Assembly: GCA_040394775.1 (NCBI GenBank)
Contig: JBEBRN010000075.1
Span: 1 to 12,457, forward strand
Direction: 5' to 3'
DNA from: 40-80 sp040394775
GTDB lineage: Bacteria; Bacteroidota; Bacteroidia; Flavobacteriales_D; Crocinitomicaceae
Length of the DNA: 12,457 nucleotides
The notes beneath the pieces are model-generated. The model did no database searches, was not told the origin of the DNA, and was given only the letters and a program-made list of their open reading frames with translations. The translations under genes and the position numbers were made by a program. Below, in pieces: positions 1 through 7,270 of this stretch (positions are counted from its first letter, which is position 1; each line of letters starts with the position of its first letter).

Positions 1-525
1 AATGTCTTGGGGTCAAACGGATCCGTTATTCCACTTTTCAAAAAACAAATTGAAGCAGGTGGACCAATACAAGTGACACATCCTGAAATAACTCGTTTTT
101 TCATGACTATCCCTGAAGCATGTCAACTAGTTCTAGAAGCAGGCACAATGGGAGAAGGTGGTGAGATTTTTGTATTCGACATGGGAAAATCGATTAAAAT
201 CGTTGATTTAGCACGAAAAATGATCCAATTGAGTGGATTGACAGAAGGCAAAGATATCGAAATTAAATTCGTCGGATTACGCCCTGGAGAAAAGCTGTAT
301 GAGGAAGTGTTATCCTTAAAAGAAAATACCATACCGACATATCATCCTCAAATTTTAATTGCAAAAATTGGAACGATTGAAGAAAAAACACTCGTTGATT
401 TAGAGCTACTCTTTACCATAAGACAAGTCGATAATTTTTCTATCGTCAAACACATTAAGGAAATCGTTCCCGAATATATCAGTAACAATTCTATTTACTC
501 CCAACTGGATAAATATGAAAATTAA
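1..525 (+). CDS. Nucleotide-sugar 4,6-dehydratase/epimerase, FlaA1/CapD family (3' part only)
   Basis: This is the C-terminal 174 codons of a polysaccharide biosynthesis enzyme. The reading frame is open from base 1, so the start lies outside the window; a TTG at base 7 is an internal Leu codon, not a start. Family motifs visible in order are GNVLGSNGSVIPLF (the GN falls at or just before the window edge), VTHPEITRFFMTIPEA, GEIFVFDMGKSIKIVDLA and the late FVGLRPGEKLYEE. These are typical of membrane-linked FlaA1/CapD/WbpM-like extended-SDR enzymes, which convert UDP-GlcNAc-type sugars for capsule, O-antigen or glycan synthesis. The NAD-binding Rossmann core, catalytic residues and any N-terminal membrane helices are not in view, so dehydratase versus epimerase activity cannot be decided. 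The stop overlaps the thioesterase start by 11 bp, which suggests shared transcription. Confidence 0.9.
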   Translation, partial: NVLGSNGSVIPLFKKQIEAGGPIQVTHPEITRFFMTIPEACQLVLEAGTMGEGGEIFVFDMGKSIKIVDLARKMIQLSGLTEGKDIEIKFVGLRPGEKLYEEVLSLKENTIPTYHPQILIAKIGTIEEKTLVDLELLFTIRQVDNFSIVKHIKEIVPEYISNNSIYSQLDKYEN

Positions 526-916
526 TCCCTACCCGGTACAAGTGCGATATGTCGATTGTGATATGGCTGGTCATGTGAATAATGCGATTTATTTGAATTA
601 CTTTGAAAATGCTAGAGTACATTATTTAGGTAAATTATTTGGTACTGATAGAGATTGGGAAACCGAAGGAATTATTCTTCGAACCAACGAAATTGAGTAC
701 TTCTCGCCTATTTACTTAACGGATGAACCTATTATTGAACTATATGTCGAGTCCATTGGAACTAAAAGTTTTACGCTTTGTTATGAGGTTCGAGTCAATG
801 ATGAACTACGAACAATTGGGAAGTCTGTTATCGTTTGTTTTAATAATCAGGAAAAAAAATCGTATATTATCCCTGAAAAAGATAGATATTTATTACAACA
901 ACTAATACGAAATTAA
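515..916 (+). CDS. Acyl-CoA thioesterase, 4HBT/YbgC-like hotdog fold
   Basis: This 133-residue protein has the length of a single hotdog domain. The N-terminal signature around residues 9-34 (QVRYVDCDMAGHVNNAIYL) matches the 4-hydroxybenzoyl-CoA thioesterase/YbgC group. Asp16 stands where the catalytic Asp of that family is found (second Asp of D-x-D, before the Gly-His), and an FENAR helix start follows. It should hydrolyse acyl-CoA or acyl-ACP thioesters in the cytoplasm; the sequence does not show the acyl substrate. The ATG at 515 lies within the end of the preceding sugar-enzyme gene, an 11-bp overlap that fits translational coupling. The MORN protein gene starts 1 bp after its stop. No transmembrane segment is visible. 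Family assignment is secure and physiological role is open. Confidence 0.88.
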   Translation: MKINPYPVQVRYVDCDMAGHVNNAIYLNYFENARVHYLGKLFGTDRDWETEGIILRTNEIEYFSPIYLTDEPIIELYVESIGTKSFTLCYEVRVNDELRTIGKSVIVCFNNQEKKSYIIPEKDRYLLQQLIRN

Positions 917-917
917 C

Positions 918-1925
918 ATGAAAAACACTCTTTTATTACTACTCATTTTCATTACTGGAAATCTTTTTTCACAAATAGAAATTAAACCAACAACTACTAA
1001 AACACCGTGTTACCAGAAGGAAGCTGACCGGATGAAAAAAACATATTTTGAATACGATTGTGGTAAAATTGCTGGTGTAGTCGATTGTAATGAGAAGTTA
1101 GAATATGAAGAACAATCAAATACATTTTATCTAGCTAATTCAGGAGGAAGATTTACTGGAACTTGTGAAACTTGCCATAGAAATGGTTTACTAGAGCGAC
1201 GTATTTCGTTTGTTAACGGTCGAGAGGATGGAATAGATACGACGTATTACAAAAGCGGTTGCCCAATGGTTATCCGCGAACATACGATTGGACTGGAAAC
1301 TGGAACTTGGCGTTTTTACTATGATTCCACAGAGCAAACTGCTTGGATTCGCAACTATTTTAGAGGAATAAAACAAGGTGTTCACGTGTTTTTTGATAAT
1401 TTAGGAGACACCACCATAATCGAAAATTATTCCAATGATTTACTGAATGGCGTTAAGAAAGTTTACTTCACAAAAAATAAAATAGAGCGAATTACCTATT
1501 ACAAAGATGGTGTTTTCAATGGTCCATATACCACTTTTAATTTAGAAGGAAAGAAGACATCTGAGATGAATTACAAAATGGGCCAAAAAGACGGTGTTCT
1601 CACCTATTACTATGATGATGGCACCTTAATGAAAACTGAAAATTGGTCAAATGGTATTAAAAATGGGCAGTTTACTGTAGTTTATTACAATGGCAGTTTA
1701 CAATCAATCGAAAATTATAAAAAAGGAGTCAAAGAAGGGCTATTTGAGGAACGCTACAATAATCAAAAACTAAAGAGAAGGGCAATCTACAAAAAAGGAT
1801 TAATCATTGAAGAACATCGATTTGATGAAGAAGGAAATGAAACATATACCTTTGGAGCTCAACCCTATACTGGAAAGGAGGATGACAATCTACCAACGAT
1901 ACAAAAAGGTAAAAAAAAGAAATAA
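918..1925 (+). CDS. Exported MORN-repeat protein (YwqK-type MORN_2 repeats)
   Basis: This 335-residue protein begins with a signal peptide (residues 1-19: Lys-Asn, a run of Leu/Ile, cleavage probably near FSQ), so it is likely periplasmic or surface-exposed. Residues about 97-300 hold eight to nine MORN-like repeats of roughly 24 residues with the pattern NGxxxGxxxxYYxxG. Clear copies lie at 100-114, 126-137, 149-161, 173-184, 197-212, 221-237, 245-261 and 269-285. Proteins of this type are often annotated as 'toxin-antitoxin YwqK family antitoxin', but no toxin partner gene is present here, so that name should not be taken literally. Six Cys residues lie in the N-terminal 115 residues, including a CETCH at 83-87. 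The C-terminus is a short Lys run. The gene starts 1 bp after the thioesterase stop and probably shares its transcript. Molecular function is unknown. Confidence 0.85.
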   Translation: MKNTLLLLLIFITGNLFSQIEIKPTTTKTPCYQKEADRMKKTYFEYDCGKIAGVVDCNEKLEYEEQSNTFYLANSGGRFTGTCETCHRNGLLERRISFVNGREDGIDTTYYKSGCPMVIREHTIGLETGTWRFYYDSTEQTAWIRNYFRGIKQGVHVFFDNLGDTTIIENYSNDLLNGVKKVYFTKNKIERITYYKDGVFNGPYTTFNLEGKKTSEMNYKMGQKDGVLTYYYDDGTLMKTENWSNGIKNGQFTVVYYNGSLQSIENYKKGVKEGLFEERYNNQKLKRRAIYKKGLIIEEHRFDEEGNETYTFGAQPYTGKEDDNLPTIQKGKKKK

Positions 1926-2017
1926 AATAGATTATAATCAACTGCTAAAAATCGATATTCTTGAAAATAATAACAATAAATTATTTTCATTTATTATTTA
2001 GAATGATTATAAATAAC

Positions 2018-2025
2018 TACTTTTG
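2018..2025 (+). promoter_or_regulatory. Putative -7 promoter box for the NDH-2 gene
   Basis: TACTTTTG matches the Bacteroidota sigma-A -7 consensus TAnnTTTG exactly. It ends 20 bp before the ATG at 2046, which would give a leader of roughly 15 nt. I see no clear TTTG -33 box at the expected distance upstream; the region there is simply AT-rich. The 120-bp gap between the MORN gene and this gene makes a separate promoter plausible. Confidence 0.45.
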
Positions 2026-2045
2026 TATATCGTAATACAGTTATA

Positions 2046-3344
2046 ATGGAAAGAAGAAAAAAAATCGTTTTAGTAGGTGGTGGATTTGCAGGAATGGAAT
2101 TTGCAAAAGCATTGCGGAACAAAGAACAATACGAAATCTTATTACTTGACAAGCAAAATCATCACATGTTTCAACCACTATTTTATCAAGTGGCTTGTTC
2201 AATGTTGGACGTTAATAGTATCATTTTCCCTTTCAGAAAAATATTTCAAGGAACGAATAATATGCGCTTCGAGATGGCAGAAGTACAAGAAGTAGATACT
2301 AATTCAAAGAAAGTAATAACCAATATTGGTGATTTTGAGTACGATTACTTAGTGATTGGATTTGGCTGTACAACGAACTTCTTTGGAAACAAAAGTTTAG
2401 AGAAATACGCTTTAACTCTAAAAGCAACGGAAGAGGCTACGCAAATGCACTACCACATTTTAAATAATTTTGAATTAGCTTTAAATGCCACTTCAGAATT
2501 GGAGAAAGAAAAGCATTTAAACATTGTGATTGTAGGTGCAGGACCTACTGGTGTAGAATTGGCAGGTTCATTAGCCGAAATGCGAAATAAAATTTTACCA
2601 AAAGACTATACCTTTTTTGATTTTAGTAAATTGAAAATTCACTTGATAGAAGGAGGGAAAAATGTATTAGCTCCAATGAGTGATAATGCACATAAAAAAT
2701 CACATCAATATTTAGAAAGTTTAGGTATTAATATACGCACAGAATTAGTAGTCAAAGATTATGATGGTCATATCGTAACGCTTTCCAACGGTGAGGAAAT
2801 TCCAACATATAACTTAATTTGGTCTGCTGGTGTTGTTGCAAACAGCATTAAAGGGTTAGACAAAGCGGAATATGTAAGAGGTAATCGTATAAAAGTAAAT
2901 CGTTTCAATAAAGTGGACGGTTATGAGGATATTTTTGCAGTAGGTGACATTTCGTATATGGAAACACCTAAATACCCACATGGTCACCCGCAATTAGCGA
3001 ACGTAGCCAAAAATCAAGGGAAATTATTAGCGAAGAACTTCCTAAAGAATGATACGTTTAAAAATTGGAAAGAATACGAATACAAAGATTTAGGTTCCAT
3101 GGCTACTATTGGAAAAAACAAAGCAGTTGTCGATTTACCTTTTTGGAAATTCTCTGGTACTTTTGCATGGCTAACATGGATGTTTGTCCATTTGATGCTC
3201 ATCCTAACGGTGAAAAATCGGTTTATCATCCTTTTCAATTGGGCGACCAGCTATTTTTCTTCTGACTCTTCGTTGCGATCTATTATAAGACATAAGAGTA
3301 CAACGCAATGTTTTGGTAGAGATGAAATATGTAACGATTGTTGA
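2046..3344 (+). CDS. ndh: Type II NADH:quinone oxidoreductase (NDH-2), FAD-dependent
   Basis: This 432-residue flavoprotein should pass electrons from NADH to the quinone pool at the inner membrane face without pumping protons. The FAD-binding glycine motif is at residues 10-16 (VGGGFAG), followed by an NHHMFQPLFYQVA segment typical of NDH-2. The second dinucleotide fold (NADH) shows GAGPTGVELAG at 164-174, and the second FAD contact is DIFAVGD at 295-301. HPQLANVAKNQG at 314-325 matches the quinone-site helix region. A hydrophobic C-terminal stretch (about 372-402, with WMFVHLMLILTV) fits membrane attachment. The length is normal for the family. The tail ends CFGRDEICNDC with three Cys residues, which I do not recognise as a family feature. 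The gene stands alone with its own promoter candidate and faces murQ tail to tail. Confidence 0.92.
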   Translation: MERRKKIVLVGGGFAGMEFAKALRNKEQYEILLLDKQNHHMFQPLFYQVACSMLDVNSIIFPFRKIFQGTNNMRFEMAEVQEVDTNSKKVITNIGDFEYDYLVIGFGCTTNFFGNKSLEKYALTLKATEEATQMHYHILNNFELALNATSELEKEKHLNIVIVGAGPTGVELAGSLAEMRNKILPKDYTFFDFSKLKIHLIEGGKNVLAPMSDNAHKKSHQYLESLGINIRTELVVKDYDGHIVTLSNGEEIPTYNLIWSAGVVANSIKGLDKAEYVRGNRIKVNRFNKVDGYEDIFAVGDISYMETPKYPHGHPQLANVAKNQGKLLAKNFLKNDTFKNWKEYEYKDLGSMATIGKNKAVVDLPFWKFSGTFAWLTWMFVHLMLILTVKNRFIILFNWATSYFSSDSSLRSIIRHKSTTQCFGRDEICNDC

Positions 3345-3381
3345 CTTCGAGTTCTTTAGGCAATAAAGATATTCACACTCT

Positions 3382-3410
3382 TAACTGAGGTTCAAATGAG
3401 TAACTGAGGT
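3382..3410. repeat. Short direct repeat in a convergent intergenic gap
   Basis: TAACTGAGGT occurs at 3382-3391 and again at 3401-3410, with 9 bp between the copies. It lies in the 101-bp gap between the converging ndh and murQ genes. It does not form a terminator-like hairpin with a T-run. Origin and role are unknown, and it may be a small local duplication. Confidence 0.5.
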
Positions 3411-3445
3411 GCTCGAATTTACGGTGAGAAATCAGATAATAAAAA

Positions 3446-4252
3446 TTATTTCCGAAATCCATCCACCGCATTGCGAACGCTACCAAACTTTATAAGCAGT
3501 TGGTTCGCCTCTTCATAAGATATTGGTAATTGTTCCATAATCATTTTGGTTCCTCTTTCGACTAATTTACTATTACTCAATTGCATGTCAACCATCTTAT
3601 TGCCTTTCACACGACCCAATTGTATCATCAAAGTCGTAGAAATAATGTTCAGAATCATTTTTTGAGCCGTTCCTGCCTTCATTCGAGAACTACCTGTCAC
3701 AAATTCAGGGCCGACAATTGGCGTAATAGCAAATTGAGCTAATTGACTCAAAGGACTCTCGGGATTGCAAGATATTCCAGCCGTTAAAACACCATTCTTG
3801 TTCGCTGCTTCTACTCCACCCAAAACATACGGTGTCGTTCCAGAAGCAGCTATTCCTATTAAGCAATCGCCTGGTTGAATGCCTTCTTGTAGTAAATCAT
3901 TCCATGCTTGTTCGTGGTCATCTTCTGCATTCTCAACTGCTTTTCGAATGGCACTATCTCCTCCAGCAATAATTCCAGTGACTAATTCATGAGGAACGCC
4001 AAAAGTCGGTGGACATTCACTAGCATCTAAGATACCGATTCGACCACTCGTACCAGCACCAATATAAAACAGTCTTCCGCCATTTTTCATTCGAGGTGCT
4101 GCTGCTTCCAAAAAAGCAATAATCGCTGGTAATTCTTGTTGAACGGCAAATGCCACCTTTTGATCTTCTTGATTTATTTCCGTGACCAATTCCGAAATAG
4201 ACTTATGTTCAAGTCCATTGTATAAACTATCCGATTCTGTGATTTTATCCAT
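3446..4252 (-). CDS. murQ: N-acetylmuramic acid 6-phosphate etherase
   Basis: This 268-residue SIS-domain enzyme cleaves the lactyl ether of MurNAc-6-phosphate to give GlcNAc-6-phosphate and D-lactate during peptidoglycan recycling in the cytoplasm. The family signature is very clear: GRLFYIGAGTSGRIGILDAS at 59-78 followed by ECPPTF, then AVENAEDD at 105-112 and TGSSRMKAGTAQKMILN at 186-202. Glu79 and Glu110 align with the catalytic Glu83 and Glu114 of E. coli MurQ, with the same 31-residue spacing. The protein is about 30 residues shorter than E. coli MurQ, mainly at the C-terminus, and all recognised active-site motifs are present. It is the last gene of the minus-strand operon, 18 bp after the phosphoribosyltransferase stop. 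No MurNAc kinase or transporter gene lies nearby. Confidence 0.94.
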   Translation of the reverse strand: MDKITESDSLYNGLEHKSISELVTEINQEDQKVAFAVQQELPAIIAFLEAAAPRMKNGGRLFYIGAGTSGRIGILDASECPPTFGVPHELVTGIIAGGDSAIRKAVENAEDDHEQAWNDLLQEGIQPGDCLIGIAASGTTPYVLGGVEAANKNGVLTAGISCNPESPLSQLAQFAITPIVGPEFVTGSSRMKAGTAQKMILNIISTTLMIQLGRVKGNKMVDMQLSNSKLVERGTKMIMEQLPISYEEANQLLIKFGSVRNAVDGFRK

Positions 4253-4270
4253 GCTTTTCGATAAAATGTG

Positions 4271-4765
4271 TTACACTAAAACCGCTTGATAATTTTCATC
4301 TGAAAAATCAATCTCCACACGTTCCTTCAAAGTGGTAGAAAGTAAAATTCCCGTATAGTCGGTTTTGATAGGAAAACGATGGTGATGACGATCTACTAAT
4401 GCTAATGTTTTAATGGCTTTTAATGGATGGTCTAAAAGAGCTGTTAACGCATACTGCATTGTTTTCCCTGAATTCAACACATCATCAATTAAAACAACAT
4501 ATTGATTTTCAATAGCGTTTAAATCAATTGAAGCAGTAATTGGGTGCTTCAATGGTTCTGATTTATCGACTGTTATTTCAAAAACAATAATTTCGGTAGA
4601 TGTTAGTGGTGTCAGTATTTTCTGAATTGCTTGTGCTATACGAATGCCGCTTCCACAAATTCCTGCAAGGTAAATACGCTTTTCTTCATGCGCGTTTTCT
4701 AGAATTTCATAGGCCAAACGTGTAATCTTTTGGTCAATCTGTTTTTTAGTTAAAACTACTTGCAT
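4271..4765 (-). CDS. PyrR-like type I phosphoribosyltransferase
   Basis: This 164-residue type I PRTase carries the PRPP-binding loop at residues 90-101 (VVLIDDVLNSGKT; acidic pair Asp94-Asp95). The stretch LALVDRHHHRFPIKTDYTG at 121-139 matches the LVDRGHRELPIRADYVG region of PyrR, the uracil phosphoribosyltransferase/pyr operon attenuator. The pyrophosphate-loop region, GIRTRG in typical PyrR, reads GICGSG here at about 35-40, so both arginines are missing. It could be a nucleobase PRTase, a PyrR-type RNA-binding regulator, or a divergent paralogue with another substrate; the sequence does not decide. It sits between wbqC (3-bp gap) and murQ (18-bp gap) and no pyrimidine gene is visible, which argues against calling it pyrR outright. 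Confidence 0.8.
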   Translation of the reverse strand: MQVVLTKKQIDQKITRLAYEILENAHEEKRIYLAGICGSGIRIAQAIQKILTPLTSTEIIVFEITVDKSEPLKHPITASIDLNAIENQYVVLIDDVLNSGKTMQYALTALLDHPLKAIKTLALVDRHHHRFPIKTDYTGILLSTTLKERVEIDFSDENYQAVLV

Positions 4766-4768
4766 ATA

Positions 4769-5368
4769 TCATTGTTTTAGAAGAATATTTCGCGCCATTG
4801 GACCGAGATTAAATAGGGCATCGAGAATACTCAAATTCCCTTCAAAAATACGATTTTTATCGAAAACTTGGTGATAATCATACGGAACTTCTTGTGATGG
4901 AATTTCATCTAAGTGACGAAAATCAATTTCATTTTCACGTAAGTCGAACGCTTCACTTAAACTTGTTGGTACGTCAATCGACAGCGCATTCACAATTACC
5001 TGATGTAACTTTTGAGTGAATTCTACCAAATTTGGTATTCCCTCATGATAAATAGGAGCAATATCAAACATATAATGCTCATAAAATGGGCTACTCGAAT
5101 AAGCCGTTTCCAAGGCATTTAAATGTTGTCTCACCCATTCCTCTTGATAAGAAATAAGTATATCTTTCATCGCTGTTTTAGAACCATATGGCTTCTTAAC
5201 AGGAATAATTAATGATTGAACACCGTTTGGCCCGAGTATATACATTCGATTGCGTAAGGTCTGTTTGACGTAATGTTCATTGACCTCAAAACACACCCGT
5301 TCCGCTTGTGCTAACTTCTGATAATATCCAATAGCACCAAAATAAGCAATTGGAAGTCGTAGTTGCAT
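4769..5368 (-). CDS. WbqC family protein
   Basis: This 199-residue protein belongs to the WbqC family. Supporting features are LPIAYFGAIGYYQKLAQAE at the N-terminus, EHYVKQTLRNRMYI at 31-44, IPVKKPYGSKTAMKDI at 55-70, the ISYQEEWVRQHLNALETAY block at 72-90, and a C-terminal FEGNLSILDALFNLGPMA at 175-192. Family members occur in surface polysaccharide loci and, in Bacteroidota, commonly beside lepB and dapB; the biochemical activity is not established. No signal peptide or membrane helix is seen, so it is probably cytoplasmic. Its ATG shares one base with the lepB TAA stop (TAATG), a classic translational-coupling arrangement, so the start is well fixed. Confidence 0.88.
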   Translation of the reverse strand: MQLRLPIAYFGAIGYYQKLAQAERVCFEVNEHYVKQTLRNRMYILGPNGVQSLIIPVKKPYGSKTAMKDILISYQEEWVRQHLNALETAYSSSPFYEHYMFDIAPIYHEGIPNLVEFTQKLHQVIVNALSIDVPTSLSEAFDLRENEIDFRHLDEIPSQEVPYDYHQVFDKNRIFEGNLSILDALFNLGPMARNILLKQ

Positions 5369-7260
5369 TATTTGATGATGTTAAACACTCTTTCCCAACG
5401 AATTCCGATATCTGGAACACCACTGTTGGAGAACCAAACGAGTGACGCTTTTCCTACGATATGATCTTCAGGTACAAATCCCCAGAAACGTGAATCAGCT
5501 GAATTATAGCGATTGTCTCCCATCATCCAATAGTAATTCATGGCAAACGTATATTTGTTTGTCTTCTTTCCATCGATGTAGAATCCATCTGCCTTCTCTA
5601 CCAGCGTATGTCCTTCGTAAGCGGTAATAATTCGACGATAAAGTGCAATATTCTTTGTCGTTAAAGTTACTGTTGTTCCTTTCGCTGGAATTCTGATTTT
5701 CTCAAAATTAGTCACTGTATTATTGTGATGGATGTCTTTAGGGAAAAGTCTTAAATTATCAATTTGTTGAGACGCTGTAAAACCAGTTTTCGCAAATACT
5801 TCTTTTCCGACTTTCATTTCATAGGTTGAATCAATATTTAATTCAAAATGCACTTTAGGTAAAACAAATTTTATACGCTTTAGCTCCTCTTTGGTCAAAT
5901 TCATTTCTATTTTACCCTCATTGGTCGTGTAATAATCACCTCTTGATTTTTCCAACCCAAATGACCCATACATCTGATTTTCAAACTTTTCTCTTGACAT
6001 TTCCTGCGTCAATTCCTTTGGATTGGTCACTGTGTATTGTAAATTTTGATACGGCGCAACTCTTGCTGGTTTACCATTAATATAAACCACTGAATTAACA
6101 ATTTCTAATACATCATTAGGAACGCCTAAACATCTCTTAATATAATTTTCTCGCTTATCGACCGGTCTTCTGATGACACCTAAATGATTGATTTCCGTTC
6201 CTTCAGTATGTGCTTTTTTATCCACTGCCAAGTAATAGCGTGCTTGATCTTTCCAATCTTCTAAATTCTTGATGAAATTCGGTGCTTCTTCATCATATAT
6301 TTGTTGCCAAGCGATTTCTTGATTTCCAGTCTTAGCTGTTCTTTCTCTTAATTTACCATTTAACGATTGCATCCAAAGAATAGTAGCTTCATTGATCACA
6401 ATTCCATGATAATCATGTCCCATCAAACCAAAAGGCATTCTAGGATCGTAAACAGAAGTATCACCTGAAGGATAATTGAAAACAACCACATCATAACGTT
6501 TCACTTTTCCGAATCCAGGAAGTCTTGTGTACTCAATTGTTTCCGCCTCCGAATAAGATTTCATATTTAAAAACGGAACGAAATTATGGAAAAGAGGAAA
6601 AGACAATGGCGTATTTGGAACTCTTGAACCGTATGCTAATTTGTTTACGAAGAGAAAATCACCCACTAGTAACGTTTTTTCCATGGAACCTGTAGGGATT
6701 TTAAACGGTTCAAAAACGTAGGTACGGATAATTCCAGCAGCTATTAAGGCAAACAAAATAGTTTCTGTCCATTCACGTACTTTTGACTTTTTTCCAATAG
6801 AACCTTTCTTCGAACTCAACGCTCCAGAAACAATCGCTAAAGCATGACCAACAAAGGGTAAAGTCATAAATAAAGCAACGTGATCCCCTGCTTTACGCTC
6901 TTCCACTTCTTTTGGATTAGACCAATTCGTAGGTTCTCTAAATGGAAATGTTTTTTCAGCTACTTTAATGAATAAAGTATACGGAAATAAAATAGCCAAA
7001 ACAGTATCGAAAGCAGAGAAAAAACCAAATCGACGTAAATAACCAATATTACAAACTGCCCACATATACACATGAACGCCAGGCACTAACATCAATAACG
7101 CCCACCATCCTTTACTATTCCCTACTTTAAAAGCAACATAATAATTGTAAAGTGGAATAAGTGCTTCCCACGATTTTCTTCCTGCTTTCGGAAAACTCTT
7201 CCACCAAAAAGCAAGATAAGGATGAACAAGTATGAATAGGTAAAAATATAGTGCACTCAT
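5368..7260 (-). CDS. lepB: Signal peptidase I, long Bacteroidota form
   Basis: This 630-residue membrane protease removes signal peptides from exported proteins. Residues 1-150 form an N-terminal domain with several hydrophobic segments (about 2-18, 52-70, 80-98, 127-147), resembling the DUF5684-like region found before LepB in this phylum. A further membrane segment at about 166-182 precedes the catalytic part. Box B reads FKIPTGSMEKTLLVGDFLFV, with nucleophile Ser192. Box C is KRYDVVVFNYP at 254-264. Box D is ENYIKRCLGVPND at 371-383, with general base Lys375. Box E is MMGDNRYNSADSRFWGFVPE at 579-598. Ser-to-Lys spacing is 183 residues and Lys to box E about 205, both far longer than in E. 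coli LepB, so there are two large insertions in the periplasmic domain. The gene lies 10 bp after dapB and overlaps wbqC by one base. Confidence 0.94.
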   Translation of the reverse strand: MSALYFYLFILVHPYLAFWWKSFPKAGRKSWEALIPLYNYYVAFKVGNSKGWWALLMLVPGVHVYMWAVCNIGYLRRFGFFSAFDTVLAILFPYTLFIKVAEKTFPFREPTNWSNPKEVEERKAGDHVALFMTLPFVGHALAIVSGALSSKKGSIGKKSKVREWTETILFALIAAGIIRTYVFEPFKIPTGSMEKTLLVGDFLFVNKLAYGSRVPNTPLSFPLFHNFVPFLNMKSYSEAETIEYTRLPGFGKVKRYDVVVFNYPSGDTSVYDPRMPFGLMGHDYHGIVINEATILWMQSLNGKLRERTAKTGNQEIAWQQIYDEEAPNFIKNLEDWKDQARYYLAVDKKAHTEGTEINHLGVIRRPVDKRENYIKRCLGVPNDVLEIVNSVVYINGKPARVAPYQNLQYTVTNPKELTQEMSREKFENQMYGSFGLEKSRGDYYTTNEGKIEMNLTKEELKRIKFVLPKVHFELNIDSTYEMKVGKEVFAKTGFTASQQIDNLRLFPKDIHHNNTVTNFEKIRIPAKGTTVTLTTKNIALYRRIITAYEGHTLVEKADGFYIDGKKTNKYTFAMNYYWMMGDNRYNSADSRFWGFVPEDHIVGKASLVWFSNSGVPDIGIRWERVFNIIK

Positions 7261-7270
7261 TATTTATATA

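Noticed and set aside
1383..1388. CACGTG core as a possible parS site
   Set aside because: The flanking bases (GTGTT on the left, TTTTT on the right) do not form the parS palindrome, and it lies inside the MORN coding sequence.
918..1925. Toxin-antitoxin reading of the YwqK-like MORN protein
   Set aside because: No adjacent toxin gene exists, and the protein has a signal peptide, so the common database name is not evidence for a TA system.
1807..2001. 64-codon plus-strand frame running off the end of the MORN gene
   Set aside because: It mostly overlaps the MORN coding sequence out of frame, then AT-rich spacer; the product is low-complexity Asn/Lys/Ile.
3433..3450. Possible terminator hairpin after murQ (ATAAT-AAAA-ATTAT)
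   Set aside because: The stem is only 5 to 7 A/T pairs with a wobble, overlaps the murQ stop and has no proper T-run, so it is too weak to call.
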